Assembly: GCA_029863175.1 (NCBI GenBank)
Contig: JAOTVX010000063.1
Coordinates: 1-13,873, forward strand
Direction of reading: 5' to 3'
Source of the DNA: Betaproteobacteria bacterium
GTDB lineage: Bacteria > Pseudomonadota > Gammaproteobacteria > Burkholderiales > SG8-41
DNA length: 13,873 bases
In this document: positions 1-8,148 of the stretch, piece after piece
Layout of the letters: every line of letters begins with the position of its first letter
Position numbering within the stretch: the first letter of the stretch is position 1
Position numbers and translations under genes: made by a program
Notes under the pieces: generated by a model
The model's input: the letters and a program-made list of their open reading frames with translations, nothing else
What the model was told of the DNA's origin: nothing
Databases searched by the model: none

Positions 1-234
1 GCGCCCTCCGCGCCCTTGGCGGTGAGGCTGTCATTTTCCTTGGCGTCCTTCGCGACCTCGGCGGTGAGGCTGTTATTTTCCTTGGCGTCCTCCGCGCCCT
101 TGGCGGTGAGGCTTATTTTCCTTGGCGTCCTTCGCGACCTCGGCGGTGAGGCTGTTATTTTCCTTGGCGTCCTCCGCGTCCTTGGCGGTGAGGCTTTTTT
201 CTTCCTCTGCGTCCTCCGCGCCATTGGCGGTTCA
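1..234 (+). repeat. 42-bp period intergenic repeat array (type 1), truncated by window edge
   Basis: Tandem degenerate units, each made of three 9-bp modules such as CTTGGCGTC, CTCCGCGCC and CTTGGCGGT, followed by a 15-bp linker of the type GAGGCTGTTATTTTC. The linker mark TTCC falls at 36, 78, 118, 160 and 203, giving spacings of 42, 40, 42 and 43. The 40 and 43 steps break any reading frame, so the open frames across it are accidental. The first visible unit starts with GCGCCC, as does the unit next to the 73-bp core in the three composite elements further on, so a fourth core may lie just outside the window. Confidence 0.9.
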
Positions 235-248
235 GCTTTGCGGTGCGC

Positions 249-257
249 TGGTATGAT
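249..257 (+). promoter_or_regulatory. Extended -10 promoter element before the 5-oxoprolinase gene
   Basis: TGGTATGAT matches an extended -10 (TGNTATAAT) with one mismatch. No good -35 is visible at 17 bp. A start point 7 bp downstream would fall at about 264, on the GTG chosen as start codon, which suggests a leaderless or nearly leaderless mRNA. The element sits directly at the end of the repeat array. Confidence 0.45.
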
Positions 258-263
258 GCGGCC

Positions 264-3200
264 GTGCCGGAAATTTCTCCCTTAGAAGGCGCGGAAAAGT
301 CCTCGTCCGGGGCGCGCTGGCAGTTCTGGATCGACCGTGGCGGCACCTTCACGGATATCGTCGCGCGTCGGCCTGACGGCGCGCTACTCGCTCACAAGCT
401 GCTCTCCGAGAATCCGGGGCAGTATGACGATGCCGCGCTGGCCGGCATTCGCGCGCTGCTCGGCGTCGCCCGCGGTGCACCGATTCCGGCGGAGCGCATC
501 GCCGTCGTCAAGATGGGCACGACCATCGCCACCAATGCGCTGCTCGAGCGCAAGGGCGAGCCGACTGCGCTCTTCATTACGCGCGGATTTCGCGATCAGC
601 TCCGCATCGGCTACCAGAACCGCCCGCGTATCTTTGCCCGCCACATCGTGCTGCCTGAACTGCTCTACCGCGCCGTGTACGAGGTGGACGAGCGCGTTAC
701 CGCGCGCGGGGAGAAGATGTGGCCTCTCGACATCGAACGGGCCCGGCGTGATCTCGCCGATGCCTTTGGCCGCGGCTATCGCGCGATCGCGATCGTGCTC
801 ATGCACGGCTATCGCTACGCCGATCACGAACAACGCCTCGCAGCGCTGGCCCACGAGGCGGGCTTCAACCAGGTGTCCGTCTCGCACGAGACGAGCCCCT
901 TGATGAAGCTCGTCTCGCGCGGGGACACGACCGTGGTGGATGCCTATCTATCGCCGATCCTGCGCCGCTACGTCGAGCGTGTCGCACGCGAGCTGCCCAG
1001 GGTCAATCTCATGTTCATGCAATCGAACGGCGGGCTCACTGACGCGCACCGCTTCCGCGGCAAGGACAGCGTGCTCTCCGGCCCCGCAGGCGGGGTCGTG
1101 GGCGTCGCGCGCACGACCGCGGCGGGCGGCTTCGACCGCATCATCGGCTTCGACATGGGCGGCACCTCGACCGATGTGTCCCATTACGCGGGCGCGTTCG
1201 AGCGCACGTTCGATACGCAGGTCGCGGGCGTGCGCCTGCGCGCGCCGATGATGGACATCCACACGGTCGCCGCGGGGGGCGGCTCGATCCTGCACTTCGA
1301 CGCCTCGCGCTACCGCGTCGGACCGGACTCCGCCGGCGCGTGCCCCGGGCCCGCCTGCTATCGCAACGGCGGGCCGCTCACAGTGACCGACGCTAACGTT
1401 ATGCTCGGAAAGGTCCAGCCCGAATTTTTCCCGCACGTATTTGGAGCGACCGGTGACGCACCGCTTGACGCCGCCATCGTGCGGGAAAAATTTATCGAGC
1501 TGGCGGCGGAAATTCGTCGCATCACAGGGGATACCCGCTCGCCGCAGGAGGTCGCCGAGGGTTACGTGCGGATCGCCGTTGAAAACATGGCCAACGCCAT
1601 CAAGAAGATCTCGGTCGAGCGCGGGCACGATATCTCCAATTACACTCTCGCCTGTTTTGGCGCCGCCGCCGGGCAGCACGCCTGCCTGGTGGCCGATGCG
1701 CTCGCGATGCCCCGCATCCACATCCACCCCCACGCCGGCGTGCTCTCCGCGTACGGCATGGGACTCGCGGATATCACCGCGATGCGCGAGCAGGCGATCG
1801 AGGCCCGGCTCGACGGAGCGGTCGTGCTCCGCCTTGAGGAGGCGCTCGGCGCTCTTGGCGAGACCGCCCGCACGGAGATTTCGCGCCAAGGGGTGCCGCC
1901 CGAACACATTGCCATCCAGCAGCGCGTTCATCTGCGCTACGAGGGCACTGACACCGCGATCGTCGTGGATTTCGGAGCGCTGGAAGCGATGCTCGCAGCG
2001 TTCGAGTCGGCCTACCGCACCCGCTTCAGTTTTCTCATGTCGGGGCTCGCGCTCGTCGTCGAGGCGGTCTCGGTGGAGGCCACCGGGCAGAGCGATCCGG
2101 CGCAGGAGCGCGCGCGCGAGCACCCATCGCGGTCGGGCACCGCGCGCGCGGAGGCATCCGTCACCCTATTCAGTAGCGGCCAGTTCCACGATACGCCGGT
2201 CTACGGGCGCGATTCGCTGCGTCCAGGCAATCTTATCGCGGGCCCGGCGATCATTGCCGAGGCCAACGCGACCACGGTCGTCGAGCCGGAATGGCACGCG
2301 CAGGTGACCCCGCTCGACCATCTGGTGCTCACGCGGCGGGTCCCGCGGCCAGCGCGCGAGGCTGTGGGCACGCACGTAGACCCGGTCATGCTCGAGGTCT
2401 TCAACAATCTCTTCATGGCGATCGCCGAGCAGATGGGGCTCACCCTCGCCAACACCGCCTACTCGGTGAACATCAAGGAGCGGCTCGATTTCTCCTGCGC
2501 GCTGTTTGATACCGAGGGCGGGCTCATCGCAAACGCGCCACATCTTCCGGTTCACCTTGGTGCCATGGGCGAGAGCGTGCTCGTCATCGCGCGCGAGAAC
2601 GCCGGGCGGATGCGGCCCGGTGACGTCTACATGCTGAACAACCCCTACCACGGCGGCACGCACCTGCCCGACATCACCGTGGTGACGCCCGTCTTCGATG
2701 ACGCTGGAAAGCAAATCCTCTTCTATGTCGCCTGTCGTGGCCATCACGCCGACATTGGCGGCATCTCGCCGGGCTCGATGCCGCCGGCCAGCCGCCACGT
2801 CGATGAAGAAGGCGTCCTCATCGACAACTTCCTCCTGGTCGAACGCGGCCAACTCCGGGAGCGTGAGACGCGGGCGCTGCTTGCGGCCGCCCGCTACCCC
2901 GCACGCAATCCTGACCTCAACCTGGCCGATCTGCGCGCCATGGTCGCCGCCAACCAGAAGGGCGTCGCCGAGCTGCGGCGCATGGTCGAGCAGTTCGGTC
3001 TGGAAACGGTGCAGGCTTACATGCAGCACGTGAAGGACAACGCCGAGGAATCGGTGCGCCGCGTGATCGAATCGCTGCGAGACGGCGAGTTCAGACACGA
3101 GCTGGACAACGGCGCCGTGATCCGCGTGAAGATCTCCATTGACCGCGCAGCGCGCAGCGCGGTGATCGATTTCACCGGTACCTCGGCGCAGCTCGCGGAC

Positions 3201-3911
3201 AACTTCAATGCACCCGCCGCCGTGACGATGTCAGCTGTGATTTACGTCTTTCGCTCGCTGGTGGACAGCGATATTCCTCTCAACGCCGGCTGCTTGAAGC
3301 CACTCAAGGTCATCATCCCTGAGGGCTGCATGCTCAGTCCGCACTACCCGGCCGCAGTCGTGGCGGGGAATGTGGAGACTTCGCAATGCGTGACCGATGC
3401 GTTGTACGGCGCGCTCGGGATCATGGGAGCATCCCAGGGAACGATGAACAACTTCACGTTTGGCAACGAACGCTATCAGTATTATGAAACCATCGCGGGC
3501 GGATCAGGCGCAGGCGAAGGATTCGACGGCACCGATTGCGTGCAGACCCACATGACCAACTCGCGCCTGACGGATCCCGAGGTGCTGGAGTGGCGCTATC
3601 CCGTACTCATCGACGAGTTCGCCGTGCGGCGCGGCAGCGGCGGCGCCGGCCGCTGGCACGGCGGCGACGGTGCGATCCGGCGCGTACGCTTCCTCGAGGC
3701 CATGTCCGCGGCGCTCCTCTCCGGGCACCGGCGCATCGCGCCTTACGGCATGGGGGGCGGCGCGCCCGGCACGGTCGGCAGCGCCCGGGTCGAGCGCGCC
3801 AGCGGCGAACGGGTCGGGCTCAAAGCTTGCGACGAGGTGGAGATGCAGGCGGGCGATGTGTTCGTCATCGAGACGCCCGGCGGCGGCGGATACGGTGCCC
3901 CGCCTGTCTAG
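264..3911 (+). CDS. Fused HyuA-HyuB protein, 5-oxoprolinase (ATP-hydrolysing) type
   Basis: About 1215 residues, the usual size of the fused 5-oxoprolinase, which opens 5-oxo-L-proline to L-glutamate with ATP in the cytoplasm. The N-terminal HyuA half has the acetate/hsp70-like phosphate loop DRGGTFTD at about residues 24-31 and a second nucleotide motif, FDMGGTSTD, at about 296-304. The HyuB half starts near residue 706 ([10 protein letters not shown]) and holds [12 protein letters not shown] and GHHADIGG, which are rich in likely metal ligands. It ends in ETPGGGGYG, typical of a complete HyuB. The segment [17 protein letters not shown] closely resembles OPLAH-type enzymes, so oxoproline is favoured over hydantoin, but substrate cannot be fixed by sequence. 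Start: the GTG at 264 lies just after a -10 element. An in-frame GTG at 243 is the alternative but would overlap that promoter. Neither has a clear Shine-Dalgarno sequence. The gene is monocistronic by position. Confidence 0.93.
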   Translation: MPEISPLEGAEKSSSGARWQFWIDRGGTFTDIVARRPDGALLAHKLLSENPGQYDDAALAGIRALLGVARGAPIPAERIAVVKMGTTIATNALLERKGEPTALFITRGFRDQLRIGYQNRPRIFARHIVLPELLYRAVYEVDERVTARGEKMWPLDIERARRDLADAFGRGYRAIAIVLMHGYRYADHEQRLAALAHEAGFNQVSVSHETSPLMKLVSRGDTTVVDAYLSPILRRYVERVARELPRVNLMFMQSNGGLTDAHRFRGKDSVLSGPAGGVVGVARTTAAGGFDRIIGFDMGGTSTDVSHYAGAFERTFDTQVAGVRLRAPMMDIHTVAAGGGSILHFDASRYRVGPDSAGACPGPACYRNGGPLTVTDANVMLGKVQPEFFPHVFGATGDAPLDAAIVREKFIELAAEIRRITGDTRSPQEVAEGYVRIAVENMANAIKKISVERGHDISNYTLACFGAAAGQHACLVADALAMPRIHIHPHAGVLSAYGMGLADITAMREQAIEARLDGAVVLRLEEALGALGETARTEISRQGVPPEHIAIQQRVHLRYEGTDTAIVVDFGALEAMLAAFESAYRTRFSFLMSGLALVVEAVSVEATGQSDPAQERAREHPSRSGTARAEASVTLFSSGQFHDTPVYGRDSLRPGNLIAGPAIIAEANATTVVEPEWHAQVTPLDHLVLTRRVPRPAREAVGTHVDPVMLEVFNNLFMAIAEQMGLTLANTAYSVNIKERLDFSCALFDTEGGLIANAPHLPVHLGAMGESVLVIARENAGRMRPGDVYMLNNPYHGGTHLPDITVVTPVFDDAGKQILFYVACRGHHADIGGISPGSMPPASRHVDEEGVLIDNFLLVERGQLRERETRALLAAARYPARNPDLNLADLRAMVAANQKGVAELRRMVEQFGLETVQAYMQHVKDNAEESVRRVIESLRDGEFRHELDNGAVIRVKISIDRAARSAVIDFTGTSAQLADNFNAPAAVTMSAVIYVFRSLVDSDIPLNAGCLKPLKVIIPEGCMLSPHYPAAVVAGNVETSQCVTDALYGALGIMGASQGTMNNFTFGNERYQYYETIAGGSGAGEGFDGTDCVQTHMTNSRLTDPEVLEWRYPVLIDEFAVRRGSGGAGRWHGGDGAIRRVRFLEAMSAALLSGHRRIAPYGMGGGAPGTVGSARVERASGERVGLKACDEVEMQAGDVFVIETPGGGGYGAPPV

Positions 3912-3928
3912 CTATCTTAAGAACAACC

Positions 3929-4031
3929 TAGCCACGGAAACACACGGAAGCATACGGAAATCGTTGTTCCCCTACTTTGCATTTCCCGTTTCGGGTTTCC
4001 GTCCGTGTAATTCCGTGTGATTCCGTGGTTA
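3929..4031. repeat. Inverted repeat of 10-bp CACGGAA units (type 2) between convergent genes
   Basis: The left arm 3929-3960 carries three 10-bp units of CACGGAA/TACGGAA. The right arm 3996-4031 carries their reverse complements (TTCCGTG). The outer 21 bp of the two arms pair at about 19 positions, with the ends TAGCC and GGTTA. The loop is about 35 nt. It lies 17 nt after the oxoprolinase stop and 14 nt before the stop of the minus-strand gene, so the transcript of either gene could fold it. There is no U-tract, so it is not a standard terminator, but it could act as a bidirectional transcript end or stabiliser. Confidence 0.8.
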
Positions 4032-4045
4032 ATGATTTTCGGGTT

Positions 4046-4312
4046 TCACGGCTCTTTTTTCGACAGGTCCCCGGCGTCTCTCGGCTGGGACTGGATCGGC
4101 GGCTCGAGCCCCAGCAGCCGCATGATCCACACCAGCGCGAAGCCCGCCGCCAGCGGCCACCATTGCATTTTCCACAATGCAAGCACCGCCGACACGCCAT
4201 AGACGATCGACATCAGCAAGAGGCCGGCGTGCTGCGTCTTGCGATACCCGAACATGATCGTCACCGCGAGGGCGATGAACAGGCCGGAGATGATGTAGAT
4301 GACGATGCTCAC
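4046..4312 (-). CDS. Small hydrophobic membrane protein, function unknown
   Basis: 88 residues. Three hydrophobic stretches are visible, at about residues 1-22, 30-47 and 51-68. The middle loop holds GYRKTQ, and the charged tail (about 70-88) ends in SKKEP. This fits a three-span inner-membrane protein. I recall similar small betaproteobacterial proteins with a WWPLAAGF-like segment, but know no function. The GTG start is supported by GAAGG (complement of 4322-4326) nine bases upstream. It runs convergent to the oxoprolinase gene and divergent from the MFS gene at 4449. A heptamer array begins right at its ribosome-binding site. Confidence 0.75.
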   Translation of the reverse strand: MSIVIYIISGLFIALAVTIMFGYRKTQHAGLLLMSIVYGVSAVLALWKMQWWPLAAGFALVWIMRLLGLEPPIQSQPRDAGDLSKKEP

Positions 4313-4322
4313 TGGCGTGAGC

Positions 4323-4353
4323 CTTCAAGGTTCAAAGTTCAAAGTTCAAAGTT
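4323..4353 (+). repeat. Heptamer array, GTTCAAA units
   Basis: GTTCAAA occurs three times in exact 7-bp phase (4330, 4337, 4344), followed by GTT and preceded by a degenerate CTTCAAG. On the minus strand this is the leader of the small membrane protein and includes its ribosome-binding site. Confidence 0.9.
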
Positions 4354-4361
4354 GGGTTTCG

Positions 4362-4393
4362 TCAGTCGTCACTAGTCACTAGTCACTAGTCAC
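4362..4393 (+). repeat. Heptamer array, TCACTAG units
   Basis: TCACTAG occurs at 4369, 4376 and 4383, then TCAC at 4390, with a degenerate TCAGTCG unit at 4362. It lies just upstream of the -10 element of the MFS gene, where a -35 box would be expected. Confidence 0.9.
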
Positions 4394-4402
4394 GCAACAT
4401 CC

Positions 4403-4411
4403 TGCTATGAT
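4403..4411 (+). promoter_or_regulatory. Extended -10 element before the MFS gene
   Basis: TGCTATGAT matches an extended -10 with one mismatch. No -35 consensus is seen, and the usual -35 position is occupied by the TCACTAG heptamers. Predicted transcript start is about 4418, giving a leader of about 30 nt before the ATG at 4449. Confidence 0.5.
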
Positions 4412-4448
4412 TGCCACAGAAACGTCATAAAAACATCAATTCGCCCGA

Positions 4449-5639
4449 ATGCCGCCGGCCAGACCGAGACGCACGCTTACAACCTGCTGTGCCGTGCACA
4501 CGCTGCACGACGGCCTGTCGGATGTCACGTACGTGCTGCTGCCGGTGCTGGCGCAGGCGTTCGGACTGTCGCTTGCGCAGGTGGGACTGGTTCGCGCCGC
4601 GCAGCGTACCGCGATGGCCGCGTTCCAAATTCCCGCCGGACTCATTGCCGAGCGCTTCGGCGAGCGCAACCTTCTGGCGTTCGGGACGTTGTGCGCCGGA
4701 CTCGCCTTCATCGGGCTCGGCTTCGCTCCGGGATTTTACGCGATCCTTTTCGCGCTGTTCTGGGCGGGGTTCGGCTCCGCGGTCCAGCATCCGCTCGCCT
4801 CCTCGATCATATCGCACGCCTATCCCGGCGAGGGCCGACGCGCGGCGCTCGGCACCTACAACTTCTTCGGCGACGTCGGGAAATTCGCCTTCGGCGGGGC
4901 CGCGAGCCTCCTGTTCGTGGCCGGCGTCGGCTGGCAGGCGCCCGTCCTCGTATTTGGCTTGTTGGGTATCGCGGCTGCGATCGCTATCTCCTTGCTCGTC
5001 CCCAATTCGCGTGATTCCACAATAACAACAGGGCAAATTAAACCAGCGGCGAAGGCCGCCGGTTGGGGCATCCGCGACAAACAAGGGTTCACCGCATTGT
5101 GCTTGATCGACGTGCTCGATTCCAGCACTCGCTCCGGCTTCCTGACGCTGGTCGCTTTTCTGATGATCGCGAGCGGGTTGCCCGACGGCTGGGCCGCGAT
5201 GTCGGTTCCGCTCATCCTGATCGGCGGCATGGCAGGCAAGCTTGCCTGCGGCCTGCTTGCCGAACGCTTCGGCATCGTGCGCATGGTGGTCATCACCGAG
5301 ATCGCCACCGGCTGCGGCATCCTCGCGACGCTGGTGCTGCCGACGCTTGGAGCATTCCTTCTGCTGCCGCTGGTCGGCGTGGTCTTGAACGGCACCTCGT
5401 CGGTACTTTACGGCACCATCGGCGACTTTGTGGACAAAGACCGCCTGCCGCGCGCCTTTGGCGCGATCTACACCGTCGGCTCGGTCTGCGGGATCGCCTC
5501 GCCTCTGGGCTATGGCTTTCTCGGCGACCTCTACGGCGTCGAGACCGCCATTGCCCTGATGGGCGTCCTGATCTTCCTTACCGTCCCAATGGCCTTCATG
5601 CTCCGGCCGGGGCGGGCGGCGAGGCTCGAAAGCGTTTAA
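4449..5639 (+). CDS. Major facilitator superfamily transporter (exporter-like)
   Basis: 396 residues, the normal length for a 12-span MFS protein of the inner membrane. The N-terminal half shows a loop 2-3 signature at about residues 64-73 (GLIAERFGER), matching the MFS motif A pattern. A related loop, GLLAERFG, appears in the second half after a hydrophilic central linker, as expected from the internal duplication. The opening segment LHDGLSDVTYVLLP resembles the fosmidomycin-resistance-like branch, which is mostly efflux, but the substrate cannot be read from sequence. An in-frame TAA at 4428 makes the ATG at 4449 the first usable ATG. No clear Shine-Dalgarno is seen. The stop at 5639 is followed within about 10 nt by heptamer-like repeats and composite element A. 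Confidence 0.88.
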   Translation: MPPARPRRTLTTCCAVHTLHDGLSDVTYVLLPVLAQAFGLSLAQVGLVRAAQRTAMAAFQIPAGLIAERFGERNLLAFGTLCAGLAFIGLGFAPGFYAILFALFWAGFGSAVQHPLASSIISHAYPGEGRRAALGTYNFFGDVGKFAFGGAASLLFVAGVGWQAPVLVFGLLGIAAAIAISLLVPNSRDSTITTGQIKPAAKAAGWGIRDKQGFTALCLIDVLDSSTRSGFLTLVAFLMIASGLPDGWAAMSVPLILIGGMAGKLACGLLAERFGIVRMVVITEIATGCGILATLVLPTLGAFLLLPLVGVVLNGTSSVLYGTIGDFVDKDRLPRAFGAIYTVGSVCGIASPLGYGFLGDLYGVETAIALMGVLIFLTVPMAFMLRPGRAARLESV

Positions 5640-5671
5640 CCCGACGGTCCGTGACCAGTGACACCGGTAAA

Positions 5672-5715
5672 GCGCTAAAGCTTTACCGCGGAGGCCGCCA
5701 AGGCCGCGAAGGATT
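5672..5715 (-). repeat. Composite element A, left arm
   Basis: Read on the minus strand it is three 9-bp modules (CTTCGCGGC, CTTGGCGGC, CTCCGCGGT) followed by AAAGCTTTAGCGC. The same terminal AAAGCTTTAGCGC ends the left arm of element C, and GAAGCTTTAGCCC ends that of element B. The arm is inverted relative to the right array at 5831-6040. Confidence 0.8.
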
Positions 5716-5788
5716 AACAATAATAATTCAAAAAAAGCGTTAAATCTGTTTGGAGTATCCGGACCACTGGCTTCCTTGTATGCCACCC
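5716..5788 (+). repeat. Composite element A, 73-bp core
   Basis: Non-tandem sequence between the two inverted arms. It matches the core of element B (8476-8548, minus strand) at 52 of 73 positions without gaps by my hand count. Shared blocks include AATTCAAAAA, TCTGT and GACCACTGGCT. Element C (10280-10352, minus strand) shares CAAAAA, TTTGGAG, ACCACT, TTCCT and CACCC, with one-base shifts. All three cores measure 73 bp. Confidence 0.8.
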
Positions 5789-6040
5789 TTGGCGCTACCT
5801 TCGCGACCTTGGGGTTTGTACCGATTGTTTTTCCTTGGCGCCCTCCGCGGCCTTGGCGGTGAGGCTTTTTTCTTCCTTGGCGTCCTCCGCGCCCTTCGCG
5901 TTAGAGCTTTTATTTTCCTTGGCGTCCCCTGCGCCCTTGGCGGTGAGGCTGTTATTTTCCTTGGTGTCCTCTGCGGCCTTGGCGGTGAGGCTTTGTTCTT
6001 CCTTAGCGCCCTCCGCGTCCTTAGCGGTAAGGCTTTTTTT
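5789..6040 (+). repeat. Composite element A, right array
   Basis: A 46-bp variant unit (5789-5834), about 83 percent identical to the matching unit in element B, precedes the standard units. These carry TTCC marks at 5831, 5873, 5915, 5957 and 5999, all exactly 42 bp apart. Linkers are of the type GAGGCTTTTTTCTTC or GAGGCTGTTATTTTC, unlike the AAAGCTTT linkers of the left arms. Confidence 0.9.
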
Positions 6041-6080
6041 GCTATCTGCGTCTAAGACACGTTTCATGGAGGTTTGAGTC

Positions 6081-6115
6081 TATTCACTATTCACCATTCA
6101 CTATTCACTATTCAC
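6081..6115 (+). repeat. Heptamer array, TATTCAC units
   Basis: Five units in exact 7-bp phase: TATTCAC at 6081 and 6088, CATTCAC at 6095, TATTCAC at 6102 and 6109. It ends 5 bp before the -35 box of the next gene. Confidence 0.95.
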
Positions 6116-6120
6116 GCTCT

Positions 6121-6149
6121 TTGTCGGGAACGGGCCAGCGTCCTATAAT
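6121..6149 (+). promoter_or_regulatory. Sigma70-type promoter of the CMD-family gene
   Basis: TTGTCG (6121-6126) and a perfect TATAAT (6144-6149) are separated by 17 bp. The predicted start is about 6156, with a leader of about 23 nt. This is the best promoter in the window. Confidence 0.8.
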
Positions 6150-6165
6150 GCCGCGTTGCGCTCGT

Positions 6166-6172
6166 AAAGGAG
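6166..6172 (+). promoter_or_regulatory. Strong ribosome-binding site
   Basis: AAAGGAG lies six bases before the ATG at 6179 and fixes that start. Confidence 0.85.
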
Positions 6173-6178
6173 TGAAGA

Positions 6179-6835
6179 ATGGCCAAGAGGCAAAGAATCA
6201 GCTACGTCCCGCTGGAGAAGATGACCCCCGAAATGCGCGCGGAGATGGAACGCTGCGCAAAGATGGGCACGCCGCGCCCCGAGAGCTCGGCGGTGCGCGC
6301 GCAGGTGCCGGGGGCGTTCTGGGCCTTCGCCAATTCCTGGCGCGATATCTTCCACACCGGCGTGTGCGACCACGCCATCAAGGAGCTCGCCCGCCTCTAC
6401 GTCTCGCGCGCGGTTACCTGCGAGTTCTGTGGCAACCAGCGCTCGATCAAGGCCGCCGAGAGCGGCAACGTCAACGAGCGGAAAGTCGATGACCTGATTG
6501 ACTTCGAGAAATCAACGAAGTACAACGATCGGGAAAAGGCCGCGCTTGCCTACGCCGAGGCAATCACGTGGCGGCTCGATACCGACGACCGTTTCTGGGA
6601 GCGGATGCACCAGCACTTCACCGAGCAGGAGCTAGTCGAGCTTGGGTGCTTCATCGCGCTCACGATGGGGCAGCAAAGCTGGCTGCGCCTGCTCAACATC
6701 GAGCATCACGAGGTCATGACGGGAACTTCGGCCTCGATGGCCCCGGGTTTCGAAACCGCCGAAGCTTTGGCCAAGGCCAAAGCTTCACCGGATTATTGGG
6801 CAAAGAAAAGCGCTTCTCAGCAGCGCCTTTCTTAA
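6179..6835 (+). CDS. Carboxymuconolactone decarboxylase (AhpD-like) family protein
   Basis: 218 residues, cytoplasmic. An all-helical CMD domain covers roughly residues 40-180 and carries a CxxC pair, C81-E-F-C84. E69 stands 12 residues before C81, the same spacing as between the active-site Glu and the first Cys of mycobacterial AhpD. The residue four after the second Cys, His in AhpD, is R88 here (CGNQRS), as in many uncharacterised CMD proteins. Family members act as thiol-disulfide peroxidase partners or as lactone decarboxylases. The CxxC favours redox chemistry, but the substrate is unknown and this is not the pcaC lineage by any motif I see. The start is firm: AAAGGAG plus a good promoter. 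It is convergent with the PrpF gene. Confidence 0.88.
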   Translation: MAKRQRISYVPLEKMTPEMRAEMERCAKMGTPRPESSAVRAQVPGAFWAFANSWRDIFHTGVCDHAIKELARLYVSRAVTCEFCGNQRSIKAAESGNVNERKVDDLIDFEKSTKYNDREKAALAYAEAITWRLDTDDRFWERMHQHFTEQELVELGCFIALTMGQQSWLRLLNIEHHEVMTGTSASMAPGFETAEALAKAKASPDYWAKKSASQQRLS

Positions 6836-6847
6836 CTAGAGCACGTC

Positions 6848-6917
6848 TCAAGAATCAAAACAACATCATGAATCTGTGTTTATCTGCGTTTATCTGCGGC
6901 CAGTATTGGATTCTTGA
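6848..6917. repeat. Inverted repeat enclosing a single ATCTGCG arm (type 3)
   Basis: TCAAGAATC (6848-6856) and GATTCTTGA (6909-6917) are perfect 9-bp inverted repeats. Between them, 6872-6900 holds three 10-bp units (ATCTGTG, ATCTGCG, ATCTGCGG), a single type 3 arm with no partner arm. It is followed by CGATTCG and CGAATCA heptamer-like units (6923-6936). It separates two convergent genes and may form their common transcript end. No U-tract is seen. Confidence 0.7.
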
Positions 6918-6948
6918 CTTTTCGATTCGCGAATCACGCCATCAAGCG

Positions 6949-8148
6949 TCAGGCGGCATCTCGCTTGCGGCTCTCGTGAGCAGCAATTAGTTTCGGTACG
7001 CGCGACGCGCGTACCGAAACTTGGCCCTCGAACAAGCGCCGCTGTGTGCGATAGAACGCGCCCTGCTCTGCGTGCCACGCGCCGTCCTTCCGGTAAACGC
7101 TGGCCGCAACCGTGAGGATCCCCGAGGGCATAGCGATGCGGATCTCGGCAGCGGGATCGTTCGGGGAACGCGCCGCCTGGTTGACGAGGCTGCCTTCGAT
7201 GCGTGCGGCGACCGCGGTGCACAGCGATACGGTCAACGGCAGCGCGCGATGCGGCTGGCCGTTCGAGATCATCCGCGCGGTCAGATCGATATTGCCGGCC
7301 TCGATCTTCTCACCGGCCAGTGTGGCCGCGTCCTGCGGGCCGGACACGAAACCGACGAACGGCACCGTGCGCTTTTCAGCCGCCTCTTCGGGCGTCCTGC
7401 CGATGCCCATGGCGACCGAAGCAGCGATGCGGATCGCCGCGAGCTTCTTCAACAGCTCGACGTTGCGGTCGAGCTCTTCGGGCATCTCGGTTCCCCTGAT
7501 GCCGAGGTCCGCCGCGTTCAGAAAACAGGTCGCGTTGGCAGCATCGACAAGGGATGCCTTGAACTTGCCGTAGCCGGGCACATCCAGCGTGTCGACCACG
7601 TTGCCGGTTGGCAGGAGCTTGCCCGTCGTCGCGCCGCCGGGATCGCGGAACTCGAGCCTGACCGGCGCACCCGTGCCGGAGACGCCGGGGATCGCAAGAT
7701 TCCCATCGACGGCCGACAAGCCATCGTCGAGCGCGAAGCGCGACCAGATCACCTTCTTCGTGTTGGTGTTGTGCACGCGCACCAGCGCTTCCTTGCCGGT
7801 CGCCTCGATGACGCCCTCGTCGACCGCGAACGGCCCCATCGCCGAGGACATGTTGCCGCAATTGCCGCTGTAATCGACCTTTGCTTCCTTCACCTGCACC
7901 TGCGCAAAGGTGTAATCGATATCGGCATCGGGCCGCGACGACGGCCCCACCACGCACACTTTGGAGAGCGAGGAAATACCGCCGCCCATGCCGTCCAACT
8001 GCCGGCCGTAAGGATCAGGGCTGCCGATCGCGGCGAGGAAGATCTCGTCCCACAGCTTGCGGTCGGCCGGCAGATCCTTCTGGTGAAACACGATGGCGTT
8101 GCTGGTGCCACCACGCATGAACACCGCTGGTATTTTCAGTTGCTTCAT
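6949..8148 (-). CDS. PrpF-family aconitate/methylaconitate isomerase
   Basis: 399 residues, cytoplasmic, diaminopimelate-epimerase fold. The family moves double bonds or isomerises tricarboxylates such as 2-methylaconitate and 4-oxalomesaconate. K63 (SKVCVV) and C97 (SGNCGN) are 34 residues apart, the same spacing as the catalytic Lys73/Cys107 of Shewanella PrpF, so the active site looks intact. The N-terminal MRGGTSN and GMGGGISS are also typical. The ATG start is supported by GAGGG eight bases upstream. The last 25 or so residues, after RRLFEGQV, are partly encoded by a perfect palindrome (6989-7021) and may be an extension beyond the normal end. No prpB, prpC or acnD is in the window, so the exact substrate is open. 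The next minus-strand gene upstream, MmgE/PrpD, is 557 bp away, too far for tight coupling. Confidence 0.9.
   Translation of the reverse strand: MKQLKIPAVFMRGGTSNAIVFHQKDLPADRKLWDEIFLAAIGSPDPYGRQLDGMGGGISSLSKVCVVGPSSRPDADIDYTFAQVQVKEAKVDYSGNCGNMSSAMGPFAVDEGVIEATGKEALVRVHNTNTKKVIWSRFALDDGLSAVDGNLAIPGVSGTGAPVRLEFRDPGGATTGKLLPTGNVVDTLDVPGYGKFKASLVDAANATCFLNAADLGIRGTEMPEELDRNVELLKKLAAIRIAASVAMGIGRTPEEAAEKRTVPFVGFVSGPQDAATLAGEKIEAGNIDLTARMISNGQPHRALPLTVSLCTAVAARIEGSLVNQAARSPNDPAAEIRIAMPSGILTVAASVYRKDGAWHAEQGAFYRTQRRLFEGQVSVRASRVPKLIAAHESRKRDAA
6989..7021. repeat. Perfect 15-bp palindrome with 3-nt loop
   Basis: The left arm 6989-7003 (AGTTTCGGTACGCGC) is fully complementary to 7007-7021, with loop GAC. 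It lies about 40 bp inside the 3' end of the PrpF gene, where it encodes VSVRASRVPK. No U-tract follows on either strand. It looks like a REP-type palindrome rather than a terminator. Confidence 0.9.

Larger units (their letters stand above)
5640..6178. other. Repeat-filled intergenic region, 539 bp
   Basis: Contents in order: two heptamer-like units (GTGACCA, GTGACAC) from 5651; a 7-bp inverted repeat GGTAAAG (5666-5672) and CTTTACC (5681-5687); composite element A (5672-6040); a degenerate CTATCTGCG fragment at 6042-6050; TATTCAC heptamers (6081-6115); and the promoter and ribosome-binding site of the next gene. An open frame of about 100 codons crosses the array but follows only from its 42-bp period. 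Confidence 0.85.

Noticed and set aside
16..285. Open reading frame across the first repeat array
   Set aside because: It mixes frames of the repeat because units are 40-43 bp long, has no ribosome-binding site, and its hydrophobic residues follow from the repeat composition.
948..2123. 391-codon minus-strand frame opposite the oxoprolinase gene
   Set aside because: Shadow frame without known motifs, lying within a clear HyuA domain on the plus strand.
4425..5786. 453-codon minus-strand frame opposite the MFS gene
   Set aside because: A GC-rich shadow with Arg/Gly/His-rich composition and no recognisable domain. The plus strand encodes a clear transporter.
5750..6055. A 101-codon frame encoding 14-residue repeats across element A
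   Set aside because: The 42-bp period keeps any frame open by chance. The matching arrays elsewhere carry shifts, and there is no start signal. The core and variant unit are conserved as DNA, not as peptide.
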